This document shows, piece by piece, positions 1 to 5,163 of a DNA stretch of 5,163 nt. Within the stretch, counting starts at the first letter, position 1, and every line of letters starts with the position of its first letter. The stretch comes from an uncultured Bacteroidales bacterium (GTDB taxonomy: Bacteria > Bacteroidota > Bacteroidia > Bacteroidales > P3), in NCBI GenBank assembly GCA_947176325.1, contig CAMWQD010000102.1:1-5163 (forward strand). The letters are read 5' to 3'. A program made the position numbers and the translations under genes. Under the pieces are notes generated by a model, which had not been told where the DNA came from, did no database searches, and was given only the letters and a program-made list of their open reading frames with translations.

Positions 1-632
1 TCGCCCGACATGCCGGCGCCCACGCTTCCCGCAATCATAAGCACCAAACCCAGTGCGCAGAGGATATAGAAAACAAGCTTGCTCCTGTCTTTCCTGAAGC
101 TTTCGAGGAAACTTTCGCTTTTGGCCTGCATATTGTCTTGTTTTTCTTGTGAACGCTCGAACACGAAGAGCTTGTTGAGCGCGAAGCCCAGGAAACCCAC
201 GGGAATGCTCATGACGGCTGCATTCGCATAGTCGCTGATTTCGAAGAAATAGTCGAGCACCGCCATGCCGCCGATGTTGGCGAAATACATAATCGCATAC
301 ACGCCTATGAAACGGGGAAGAAGGTAGTATTTGCCGTTCTTGAAGACGATGCTGCCGTAGGTCTTGAAATTGAAGAGGATGCCGATGATTTGCCCGATGA
401 GGGCGGCGATATTGCGGTTGTCGGTGACCAAAAGGCGGAGCAGGGAGAACACGCACCAGCCGAAAAGGGTGTTGAGGGCGGCCACCATAAGGAAGCGCAC
501 GAACTTGATGTCGGCGAAATTGAAAAAAAGACGCCCCAACGAAAAACGCTCCAAAAACACTCTCGCCTTGGATTTTTTCTCGGGAACCACACGCTTGAAA
601 GATTCTCCCGTGAATATCGGTCTTTTTTTCAT
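1..632 (-). CDS. GtrA-like membrane protein with C-terminal extension (partial, 3' end outside window)
   Basis: The first 210 residues are visible and the gene continues beyond base 1. After a basic, probably cytoplasmic N-terminus of about 40 residues come four hydrophobic segments at roughly 44-69, 74-97, 105-126 and 136-158. These carry GtrA-family (PF04138) landmarks: FLMVAALNTLFGW, GILFNFKTYGSIVF and ALNKLFVF. GtrA-like proteins are small inner-membrane proteins, usually 120-150 residues, thought to help move or present polyprenyl-linked sugars for surface polysaccharide synthesis. Here the protein does not end after segment four. A polar linker (161-184) leads into a fifth hydrophobic segment (about 185-207), then GMSG and a codon starting GA (Asp or Glu). 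This suggests a fusion to another membrane domain, possibly a GT-C glycosyltransferase; that part is inference. The ATG (632-630) lies one base after the stop codon of the upstream pseudouridine synthase gene, so translation is probably coupled. The GtrA assignment is fairly sure; the substrate is unknown. Confidence 0.8.
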   Translation of the reverse strand, partial: MKKRPIFTGESFKRVVPEKKSKARVFLERFSLGRLFFNFADIKFVRFLMVAALNTLFGWCVFSLLRLLVTDNRNIAALIGQIIGILFNFKTYGSIVFKNGKYYLLPRFIGVYAIMYFANIGGMAVLDYFFEISDYANAAVMSIPVGFLGFALNKLFVFERSQEKQDNMQAKSESFLESFRKDRSKLVFYILCALGLVLMIAGSVGAGMSG

Positions 633-633
633 A

Positions 634-1542
634 TTAATATTCTGTTTGCGGAGTGACATAGGTGAAACGGGCGGGCAGCGGCATTTCCAGCTTCACCGCC
701 CTTTCCTGCATGGGATGCGGGAAACGGATGGAATAGGCATACAGGCGCACCTGGCGGTTCACCTTGGGATCCGCGCCGTATTTGCGGTCGCCCACGATAG
801 GACAGCCCATATCGGAAAGATGCACGCGGATTTGATTCTTCCGGCCTGTCTCGAGCTTTACGTCGAGCAGGGTGAACAAGGCGTTCTGTCGGGTTGTCTT
901 CTCGCCTTGCCAGCCATAATAACCCACCACATGATAGTGGGTGACGGCCCATTTGGAATCAGGCTCCTCCTCGGGCACGGAATAGACCACCTGACGGGCG
1001 TTTTCCTTGAGGAAAGACTGCAAGGTGGCCCTCTCCTTGCCCGGAATGTCGTGAACCAAGGCGTAGTAGTGTTTCTCCACGTCCTGCCAGCTGTCCTGCA
1101 AGTTGTATTTGGCTTCTTCGGTCTTGGCGAAAAGCAGGATGCCGCTCACCTCGCGGTCGAGGCGGTGCACGGTGTAGGCGCGTTCCCTGCCCCGGCTTTT
1201 CTGCTGGAGGTAGTGGTTGACCATGCCGAACATGGAGCGTATCTTTTCGGTGGTGCGGCCGCTGGAGAGAATGCCCGCAGGCTTTATCACCGCCAGAATG
1301 TAGTCGTCTTCGTAGAGAATCTTGAAAGGGGCGGCGCGGCGCGAAGTCTCGCGCGACTTGTAGTTTCTGAATTCGATTTGCGAACCCGCCTGCAGGAGAA
1401 ATTCCGGGCGACGCAGAACGGTGTTGTCCTGCAGGACACAGCCGTAACGTATCGCTTTTTTGAGGTGGGTGCGGTTGCTGTCGGGAAACTGCTTTTCCAG
1501 AGCCTCGAGAAGGGTGATATTTTCGGTGACGGTGATTTTCAT
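634..1542 (-). CDS. RluA-family RNA pseudouridine synthase
   Basis: This 302-residue protein should convert specific uridines in rRNA or tRNA to pseudouridine in the cytoplasm. An N-terminal S4-like RNA-binding domain (about 1-60) is followed by the RluA catalytic domain (about 73-290). Visible family motifs are KPAG (87-90), HRLDREVSG (126-134) with the catalytic aspartate D129, GRKNQIRVHL (233-242) and GDRKYG (251-256). Length and domain order match RluA/RluC/RluD-type enzymes. I cannot tell which uridine is modified, so no specific symbol is given. The ATG at 1542-1540 is 18 bases downstream of the ribonuclease stop codon, and the TAA stop (636-634) is separated by one base from the GtrA-like start, so the three genes appear to be one transcript. 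An A/T-rich, SD-less start is usual for Bacteroidota. Pairing with an RNase E/G gene suggests a shared theme of rRNA maturation, but this is inferred from position only. Confidence 0.93.
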   Translation of the reverse strand: MKITVTENITLLEALEKQFPDSNRTHLKKAIRYGCVLQDNTVLRRPEFLLQAGSQIEFRNYKSRETSRRAAPFKILYEDDYILAVIKPAGILSSGRTTEKIRSMFGMVNHYLQQKSRGRERAYTVHRLDREVSGILLFAKTEEAKYNLQDSWQDVEKHYYALVHDIPGKERATLQSFLKENARQVVYSVPEEEPDSKWAVTHYHVVGYYGWQGEKTTRQNALFTLLDVKLETGRKNQIRVHLSDMGCPIVGDRKYGADPKVNRQVRLYAYSIRFPHPMQERAVKLEMPLPARFTYVTPQTEY

Positions 1543-1560
1543 TGTGCTGCGCTGAAGCCC

Positions 1561-3114
1561 CTACAACTTAATCTCCTCCCCGTTCCTGTCCAAAAACCTG
1601 TATTCCAGAAAACCCAACGAATTGCTTGCGTTCAGACGAATCCAACGGCGGTAGAGTTTCCACCATTTACGCTGATATTTCCTCCAGCCGCGCACCATAT
1701 AGGCATGCACGTAAGGGCTCAGCAAAATCGAGAAATCGCGGGCGTTGGTGTCCTTTATCAAAAACTCCACATCGCGCTCGATGTCGTCCACCACACACAC
1801 GCTGGGACGGATTTGCCCCGTGCCTCCGCAGGCCGGACACACTTCCATAACGTCCACCTGCGTTTGGGGACGCACCCTCTGCCGCGTAATCTGAATCAAG
1901 CCGAATTTGGTGGGCGGCAATACCGTGTGGCGCGAAGGGTCTTTTTCCATGGCCTTCACCATGGCGTCGAAGAGAATCTTGCGGTTCTGCGCCTCGCGTT
2001 GGTCTATGAAATCCACAATCACGATACCGCCCATATCGCGCAGACGCACTTGACGGGCAATTTCGGCCGCCGCCTCGAGGTTCACCGTCAGCGAATTGGC
2101 TTCCTGACTTTGCTCGGCGTTGACCCTGTGGCCGCTGTTCACGTCGATGACGTGCATGGCCTCGGTATGTTCTATCACGAGATAGGCCCCGCCCCTGCGG
2201 ATATTCACTACCTTTCCGAAGGAGGCCTTGATTTGCTTGGAAATCCCGAAATGGTCGAAAATAGGCTCGCGGTCTTTGTAGAGCTTGACGATGCCTTTCT
2301 TCTGCGGCGCAATCACGCCCACATAGGAGCGGATTTCTTCGTAAATATCCTCGTTGTTGGTGATAATCTGGTCGAAATCGTTGCTCAGGAAGTCGCGCAG
2401 GATGCTCACCGCCTTGTCCATTTCGCTGCACACCTTGACGGGCGGTTTGGCGTTGAGAAGATGCGTGCGCACCTGCTCCCATTTGTGCAGGAGGGAATCG
2501 AGGTCGGCATGCAGTTCGGCCGCGCTCTTGCCCTCGGCCACGGTGCGGATGATGACGCCGAAATTGCGAGGCCGCACGCTCTGTATGAGGTTGCGCAGAC
2601 GGGAACGTTCCTCCGCGCCTTTTATCTTTTGCGAAATCGAGATTTTATTCGAGAAGGGAATCAGCACCACATAGCGTCCGGCAAACGAAATCTCGGAAGT
2701 GAGGCGCGGGCCCTTGGTGGAAATGGGTTCCTTGGTAACCTGCACCAGAATGGGCTGGTTCTGCCGCAAAACCGACGATATTTTCTCGGTCTTGGCAAGG
2801 TCTTCCTTGAGTTTCTCCCCGGATATGTCGAGATGCGCCGCATCGCCTTTCATGCCCGCTTCCGTGAAGCGCTGCATGGAGTGGAACTGCGGCCCCAAAT
2901 CGAGAAAGTGCAGGAAGCCTTCCTTGTCGGAATCCACGTCCACGAAAGCGGCGTTGAGCCCCGGCATCACCTTCCTGACACGCCCCAAAAACACATCGCC
3001 CACCGCATGCCTGTTGTTGTTCTTTTCGCGGTGCAACTCCACCAAAGCCTTGTCTTCCAGTAAGGCTATCACCACCTCCTCGGGGGCGAAATTTACTATG
3101 AGTTCTTTATTCAC
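1561..3114 (-). CDS. rng: Ribonuclease E/G family endoribonuclease
   Basis: This 517-residue protein is an Rne/Rng-family single-strand endoribonuclease, acting in the cytoplasm on rRNA precursors and mRNA. An S1-type RNA-binding domain occupies about 38-130 (VGDVFLGRVRKVMPGLNAAFVDV). The DNase I-like catalytic domain follows, with the two expected metal-binding aspartates in MHVIDVNSGHR (D324) and GGIVIVDFID (D368). The zinc-link cysteines C426 and C429 lie in CPACGGTG. The short C-terminus (430-517), rich in Trp and Arg around 476-493, lacks the long scaffold tail of E. coli RNase E, so the protein resembles RNase G in size. The start codon is GTG (3114-3112): an in-frame TAA lies 12 bases upstream and no ATG is near. 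The gene begins 22 bases after a 14-bp hairpin behind HU. No consensus -7 box is visible in the gap, so it may depend on read-through from the HU promoter. Family assignment is firm; the rng symbol rests on size and architecture. Confidence 0.95.
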   Translation of the reverse strand: MNKELIVNFAPEEVVIALLEDKALVELHREKNNNRHAVGDVFLGRVRKVMPGLNAAFVDVDSDKEGFLHFLDLGPQFHSMQRFTEAGMKGDAAHLDISGEKLKEDLAKTEKISSVLRQNQPILVQVTKEPISTKGPRLTSEISFAGRYVVLIPFSNKISISQKIKGAEERSRLRNLIQSVRPRNFGVIIRTVAEGKSAAELHADLDSLLHKWEQVRTHLLNAKPPVKVCSEMDKAVSILRDFLSNDFDQIITNNEDIYEEIRSYVGVIAPQKKGIVKLYKDREPIFDHFGISKQIKASFGKVVNIRRGGAYLVIEHTEAMHVIDVNSGHRVNAEQSQEANSLTVNLEAAAEIARQVRLRDMGGIVIVDFIDQREAQNRKILFDAMVKAMEKDPSRHTVLPPTKFGLIQITRQRVRPQTQVDVMEVCPACGGTGQIRPSVCVVDDIERDVEFLIKDTNARDFSILLSPYVHAYMVRGWRKYQRKWWKLYRRWIRLNASNSLGFLEYRFLDRNGEEIKL

Positions 3115-3136
3115 AACCGTATCTTAAAAACGACAA

Positions 3137-3167
3137 ATAGAGGTTCCGCCTACGGCGGAACCTCTAT
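3137..3167 (-). terminator. Perfect 14-bp hairpin between HU and rng, likely terminator or attenuator
   Basis: The arms ATAGAGGTTCCGCC (3137-3150) and its exact complement (3154-3167) enclose a 3-base loop. Read on the minus strand, the hairpin starts 28 bases after the HU stop codon and is followed by TTGTCGTTTTT, an interrupted U-rich run. That fits a Rho-independent terminator for HU. No T-run follows on the plus strand. Because rng starts only 22 bases further on and no obvious promoter lies between, incomplete termination (attenuation) or an RNA-processing site is also possible. Confidence 0.7.
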
Positions 3168-3194
3168 CAAACAAGCCTCAGCTTTAAAACCGTA

Positions 3195-3479
3195 TTATTT
3201 TACGGAAGTGCGCACGGCTACCATGAAAGGCTTGGCCGGCTTGAAAGCGGGAATGTTGTGGGCGGGAACCGTCATCGACTTGCCCTTGGTGATGTTGCGG
3301 GCGGTCTTCTGAGCGCGGTGCTTGATGATGAAGCTACCGAAACCACGCAGGTACACGTTGTGTCCCTTAACCATGTTTTCCTTGATCACTTCCATGAGGG
3401 TTTCCACGGTAGCCAGTACGGTAACCTTTTCAATTCCGGTCTTGTTGGCGATTTCAGCCACTACTTCTGCTTTTGTCAT
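3195..3479 (-). CDS. hup: HU/IHF-family nucleoid DNA-binding protein
   Basis: This 94-residue protein belongs to the HU/IHF family of dimeric DNA-bending proteins that shape the nucleoid and assist replication, repair and transcription. The helical N-terminal half (MTKAEVVAEIANKTG to about residue 38) is followed by the beta-arm half with the family signature GFGSFIIKHRAQKTARN (46-62) and the end motif IPAFKPAKPF (76-85). The proline that intercalates into DNA in E. coli HU (RNP, residue 63) is replaced by isoleucine (RNI, I63). The frame stays open 25 codons upstream, but the chosen ATG (3479-3477) gives the usual HU length and N-terminus, and the predicted promoter lies within the longer version. 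It could equally be called an IHF-beta-like protein; the two cannot be separated by eye. It is transcribed away from mutY and followed by a hairpin. Confidence 0.93.
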   Translation of the reverse strand: MTKAEVVAEIANKTGIEKVTVLATVETLMEVIKENMVKGHNVYLRGFGSFIIKHRAQKTARNITKGKSMTVPAHNIPAFKPAKPFMVAVRTSVK

Positions 3480-3549
3480 ATCTTTTCTCGTTTTTTTAAT
3501 TAAACTTTCTTTACCTCCGCGGGGAAACATCTCCCCTTGCCGAAAGGCA
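3480..3549 (-). other. 5' leader of the HU gene with two small hairpins
   Basis: If transcription starts a few bases after the -7 box, the HU leader is about 65-70 nucleotides. It would open with a 4-bp TGCC/GGCA stem around TTTC (3549-3538) and then a 5-bp GGGGA/TCCCC stem with a 6-base loop (3536-3521). An A/T-rich stretch with TTTAATTAAAAAAA runs up to the ATG. A GGAGG-like sequence occurs but lies about 35 bases before the start, too far to serve as a ribosome binding site. Both stems are short and their function is unproven. Confidence 0.35.
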
Positions 3550-3551
3550 GG

Positions 3552-3559
3552 CAAAGGTA
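3552..3559 (-). promoter_or_regulatory. Predicted Bacteroidota -7 promoter box for the HU gene
   Basis: On the minus strand this reads TACCTTTG, an exact match to the TAnnTTTG element recognised by the Bacteroidota primary sigma factor. It lies 72 bases before the HU ATG. I see no TTG at the expected -33 position, so the assignment rests on the -7 box, its orientation and its place upstream of a highly expressed gene type. Confidence 0.6.
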
Positions 3560-3569
3560 ATATTTTTTT

Positions 3570-3577
3570 TACATTTG
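3570..3577 (+). promoter_or_regulatory. Predicted Bacteroidota -7 promoter box for mutY
   Basis: On the plus strand this reads TACATTTG, again an exact TAnnTTTG match. Transcription would start near 3582-3585, leaving only about 15-18 bases of leader before the GTG at 3600, or less than 10 before the TTG at 3591. No TTG occurs about 19 bases upstream; the nearest (3537-3539) is too far away. The transcript could extend through ssb. Confidence 0.55.
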
Positions 3578-3599
3578 TGGTATTGTTAATTTGATAATT

Positions 3600-4652
3600 G
3601 TGTCGTTCTCGTCCAAACTTTTGCTTTGGTACGGCGAAAACCGCCGCACACTACCTTGGAGGGGGATTTCCGACCCGTATAAAATCTGGCTTTCGGAAAT
3701 TATCCTGCAACAGACCCGTATTGTGCAGGGAGAGCCCTATTACCTTCGTTTTGTGGAACATTACCCCACCGTGAAGCATCTCGCCGACGCCTCGGAAGAG
3801 GAGGTCTTGAAATTATGGCAGGGGCTGGGCTATTATTCGCGGGCGAGAAATCTGCACAAGGCGGCGCAGGTGGTGAGGGACGAATACGGCGGGGTATTTC
3901 CTTCGAACTACGGGCAAATCCGCGCCCTGCCCGGCGTGGGCGACTATACGGCGGCGGCCATCGCTTCGTTTGCCTTCAACCTCCCCTACCCTGTGGTGGA
4001 CGGGAATGTAATCCGTTTCATGACGCGGTTGGAGGGGATTTTCGAGGAAGCCGCGAGCCCCGCCTGCCGCAAAAGAATACTGGAAATTCTCAAGGAGCGT
4101 ATGGATGTGCGGCAGGCGGGGATCTTCAATCAGGCGCTCATGGAGTTCGGTGCCTTGGCCTGCACGCCGCAGAACCCGCTGTGCAAGAAAGACCCCAAGG
4201 CTTGTCCCTTTGGGGGCGATTGCTACGCGCTGGCGCACGATGTGGCGAGCGAGCTGCCTGTAAAGAAGCGGCGGGAGGTGCTGCCCGTGGTGAACCTCCA
4301 CTATCTCTATTTAGAGGAAAAGGGCTGCGTGTGGGTGCATAAACGCGGCTACGACGACCTATGGCGGGGGATGTACGATTTGCCCGTGTGGGAGGCGGCG
4401 GAGGCTCAGAATTCGGGGGGCTGCGGAGAGGCCGCCGAACCTGTGGCGGGTCTGACGTTGCTCAGGGAATACCGGCAGACGCTGAGCCACCGCCGCCTCC
4501 ACGTGTTCTTCTATAAGGTGCAGGCGGGCAGCCCGCTCGCCACACGGATAGGGAAAAACGGGGACTATCGGAAAGTGGACAAAAAGACGCTTTCACAACT
4601 TGCTGTGCCTAAAAACATTGCAACTTTTTTTCGCGATTTTAACATTTTTTAA
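3600..4652 (+). CDS. mutY: A/G-specific adenine DNA glycosylase MutY
   Basis: MutY removes adenine mispaired with 8-oxoguanine or guanine, starting base excision repair. The 350-residue protein shows LPWRGISDPYKIWLSEIILQ with catalytic E33, the QQT wedge (37-39), GLGYYSRARNLHKAA (75-89), the helix-hairpin-helix LPGVGDYTAAAI (110-121) and catalytic D134 in VVDGNV. Four Fe-S cysteines lie at C188, C195, C202 and C208. Their spacing is C-X6-C-X6-C-X5-C, whereas the usual MutY motif is C-X6-C-X2-C-X5-C, so four residues are added between cysteines two and three. A C-terminal NUDIX-like 8-oxoG recognition domain (about 227-347) has LWRGMYDLP (254-262) and LSH (295-297). Start choice is uncertain: GTG at 3600 is preferred, but TTG at 3591 in frame would add three residues; no ATG is available near the N-terminus. 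ssb follows after 65 bases on the same strand, so the two may be co-transcribed. Confidence 0.95.
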   Translation: MSFSSKLLLWYGENRRTLPWRGISDPYKIWLSEIILQQTRIVQGEPYYLRFVEHYPTVKHLADASEEEVLKLWQGLGYYSRARNLHKAAQVVRDEYGGVFPSNYGQIRALPGVGDYTAAAIASFAFNLPYPVVDGNVIRFMTRLEGIFEEAASPACRKRILEILKERMDVRQAGIFNQALMEFGALACTPQNPLCKKDPKACPFGGDCYALAHDVASELPVKKRREVLPVVNLHYLYLEEKGCVWVHKRGYDDLWRGMYDLPVWEAAEAQNSGGCGEAAEPVAGLTLLREYRQTLSHRRLHVFFYKVQAGSPLATRIGKNGDYRKVDKKTLSQLAVPKNIATFFRDFNIF

Positions 4653-4717
4653 CAAAAAAACCTTCGATAAAAACGGAGCCTATACGTTATAAGGGGTGAA
4701 TTTAAAACCCTAAAATT
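4653..4717 (+). promoter_or_regulatory. mutY-ssb intergenic leader with weak promoter candidate
   Basis: This 65-base AT-rich gap has no exact TAnnTTTG. The best partial match is TACGTTAT (4683-4690), with TTCG (4663-4666) about 16 bases upstream as a poor -33 candidate. GGGT (4694-4697) can pair with ACCC (4707-4710) around a 9-base loop just before the ssb ATG. The sequence before the start (TAAAATT) is A/T-rich with no Shine-Dalgarno. An independent ssb promoter is possible but not shown. The A/T tracts at the end of mutY do not form a convincing terminator. Confidence 0.25.
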
Positions 4718-5163
4718 ATGAGTGGAGTAAACAAAGTAATCTTGGTGGGCAACCTCGGCAAAGACCCCGAGGTATTCACCTTTGAAAACGGAAACAAGAA
4801 AGTTCGCTTGGCGGTTGCCACCACCGAGACGTTCAGGAACAGGAACGGAGAACGTGCCGAACACACCGAATGGCACTGGGTAGTGCTTTATCGGGGCCTG
4901 GCCGAAATTGCCGAGAAGTACCTCAAGAAAGGTAATCAGGTGTATATCGAGGGGCGGCTCCGTCTGCGGTCGTGGAACGAGGGTTCTCACAAACGCTATG
5001 CCACCGAGATTGAGGCACAGGACATGACCATGCTCGGGGGTGCGAACGGCAAGAAGGACGAGAAACCCGCCGTTCTGCAGGGCACGGAAGCCATTCCGCA
5101 GGTGCCGGCGAAACTCGAGGACGAGCCGGAGTATAACCCGCAGGACGACAACCTGCCGTTCTA
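4718..5163 (+). CDS. ssb: Single-stranded DNA-binding protein SSB (last base of stop codon outside window)
   Basis: SSB coats single-stranded DNA during replication, recombination and repair and recruits partner enzymes through its C-terminal tip. The 148 visible residues start MSGVNKVILVGNLGKDPEV. An OB-fold (about 3-107) shows the family pattern, including FENGNKKVRLAVATTE, TEWHWVVLYRGLAEIAEKYLKKG and VYIEGRLRLRSW. Tryptophans W52, W54 and W86 are likely DNA-stacking residues by comparison with the family. A short, polar, proline-containing linker (about 108-140) leads to the acidic tip DDNLPF, the standard SSB partner-binding tail. The window ends with TA after the final Phe codon, so the next base almost certainly completes TAA or TAG and the protein is full length. 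The ATG is the only sensible start. Its position behind mutY groups two DNA-maintenance genes and is common in Bacteroidota. Confidence 0.96.
   Translation, partial: MSGVNKVILVGNLGKDPEVFTFENGNKKVRLAVATTETFRNRNGERAEHTEWHWVVLYRGLAEIAEKYLKKGNQVYIEGRLRLRSWNEGSHKRYATEIEAQDMTMLGGANGKKDEKPAVLQGTEAIPQVPAKLEDEPEYNPQDDNLPF

Noticed and set aside
1339..1354. 6-bp GCGCGA/TCGCGC hairpin with 4-base loop
   Set aside because: It falls within the linker of the pseudouridine synthase between the S4 and catalytic domains, where clustered Arg codons (CGC) account for it.
1946..1966. Inverted repeat CCATGG-ccttca-CCATGG
   Set aside because: It lies inside rng and results from codons for AMVKAM; each half is itself a 6-bp palindrome, so it is likely chance.
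364..3063. 899-codon open frame on the plus strand
   Set aside because: It lies antisense, codon for codon, to the clearly recognisable ribonuclease and pseudouridine synthase genes, crosses their junction, and has no recognisable domain. It is explained by avoidance of TTA, CTA and TCA codons in the real genes.
3480..3554. N-terminal extension of the HU gene to an upstream ATG at 3554
   Set aside because: The extra 25 residues do not resemble HU, the downstream ATG gives the usual N-terminus MTKAEVV, and the predicted -7 box overlaps the upstream start, so it would not be on the transcript.
3813..4342. Open frames overlapping mutY on both strands
   Set aside because: They are shadow frames of mutY, which carries all expected catalytic motifs across this stretch; their translations show no recognisable family features.
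4628..4660. T- and A-runs at the end of mutY as a possible terminator
   Set aside because: Pairing would be A-T only with no GC stem, and the following gene on the same strand is close, so it is not a convincing terminator.
4649..4990. 113-codon minus-strand open frame opposite ssb
   Set aside because: It is antisense to the OB-fold of ssb, starts and ends without supporting signals, and shows no recognisable protein features.

Overview
The window looks like chromosomal DNA from a member of the Bacteroidota, most likely Bacteroidales. The reasons are: an RNase E/G-family gene, an HU/IHF-like gene, mutY and ssb sit side by side, an order I know from that phylum; both HU and mutY are preceded by exact matches to the Bacteroidota -7 promoter box TAnnTTTG; and the leaders are A/T-rich with no clear Shine-Dalgarno sequence at the usual distance. 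Coding sequence is fairly GC-rich and intergenic DNA is strongly AT-rich. No mobile element, CRISPR array, tRNA or rRNA is visible.

Left part (1-3479), all on the minus strand and read right to left: an HU-family nucleoid protein (3195-3479); an 80-base gap holding a perfect 14-bp hairpin (3137-3167); an Rne/Rng-family ribonuclease with a GTG start (1561-3114); an RluA-family pseudouridine synthase 18 bases further on (634-1542); and, one base after its stop codon, a GtrA-like membrane protein that runs off the window (1-632). The last three form a tight operon. The GtrA protein carries an extra C-terminal membrane segment ending in GMSG followed by Asp or Glu at the window edge, which suggests a fusion to a further membrane domain.

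Centre (3480-3599): a short divergent promoter region. The -7 boxes for HU (minus) and mutY (plus) are only 10 bp apart, so one RNA polymerase bound here would cover both.

Right part (3600-5163), plus strand: mutY, an A/G-mismatch DNA glycosylase with an unusually spaced Fe-S cysteine motif, then ssb, single-stranded DNA-binding protein. ssb is complete except for the last base of its stop codon. Together the plus-strand genes serve DNA repair and replication. The minus-strand genes serve nucleoid structure, RNA processing and modification, and probably cell-surface glycan assembly. The window is mostly conserved housekeeping DNA. I found no convincing new multi-gene system; the most unusual points are the GtrA extension, the MutY cysteine spacing and the back-to-back promoters.
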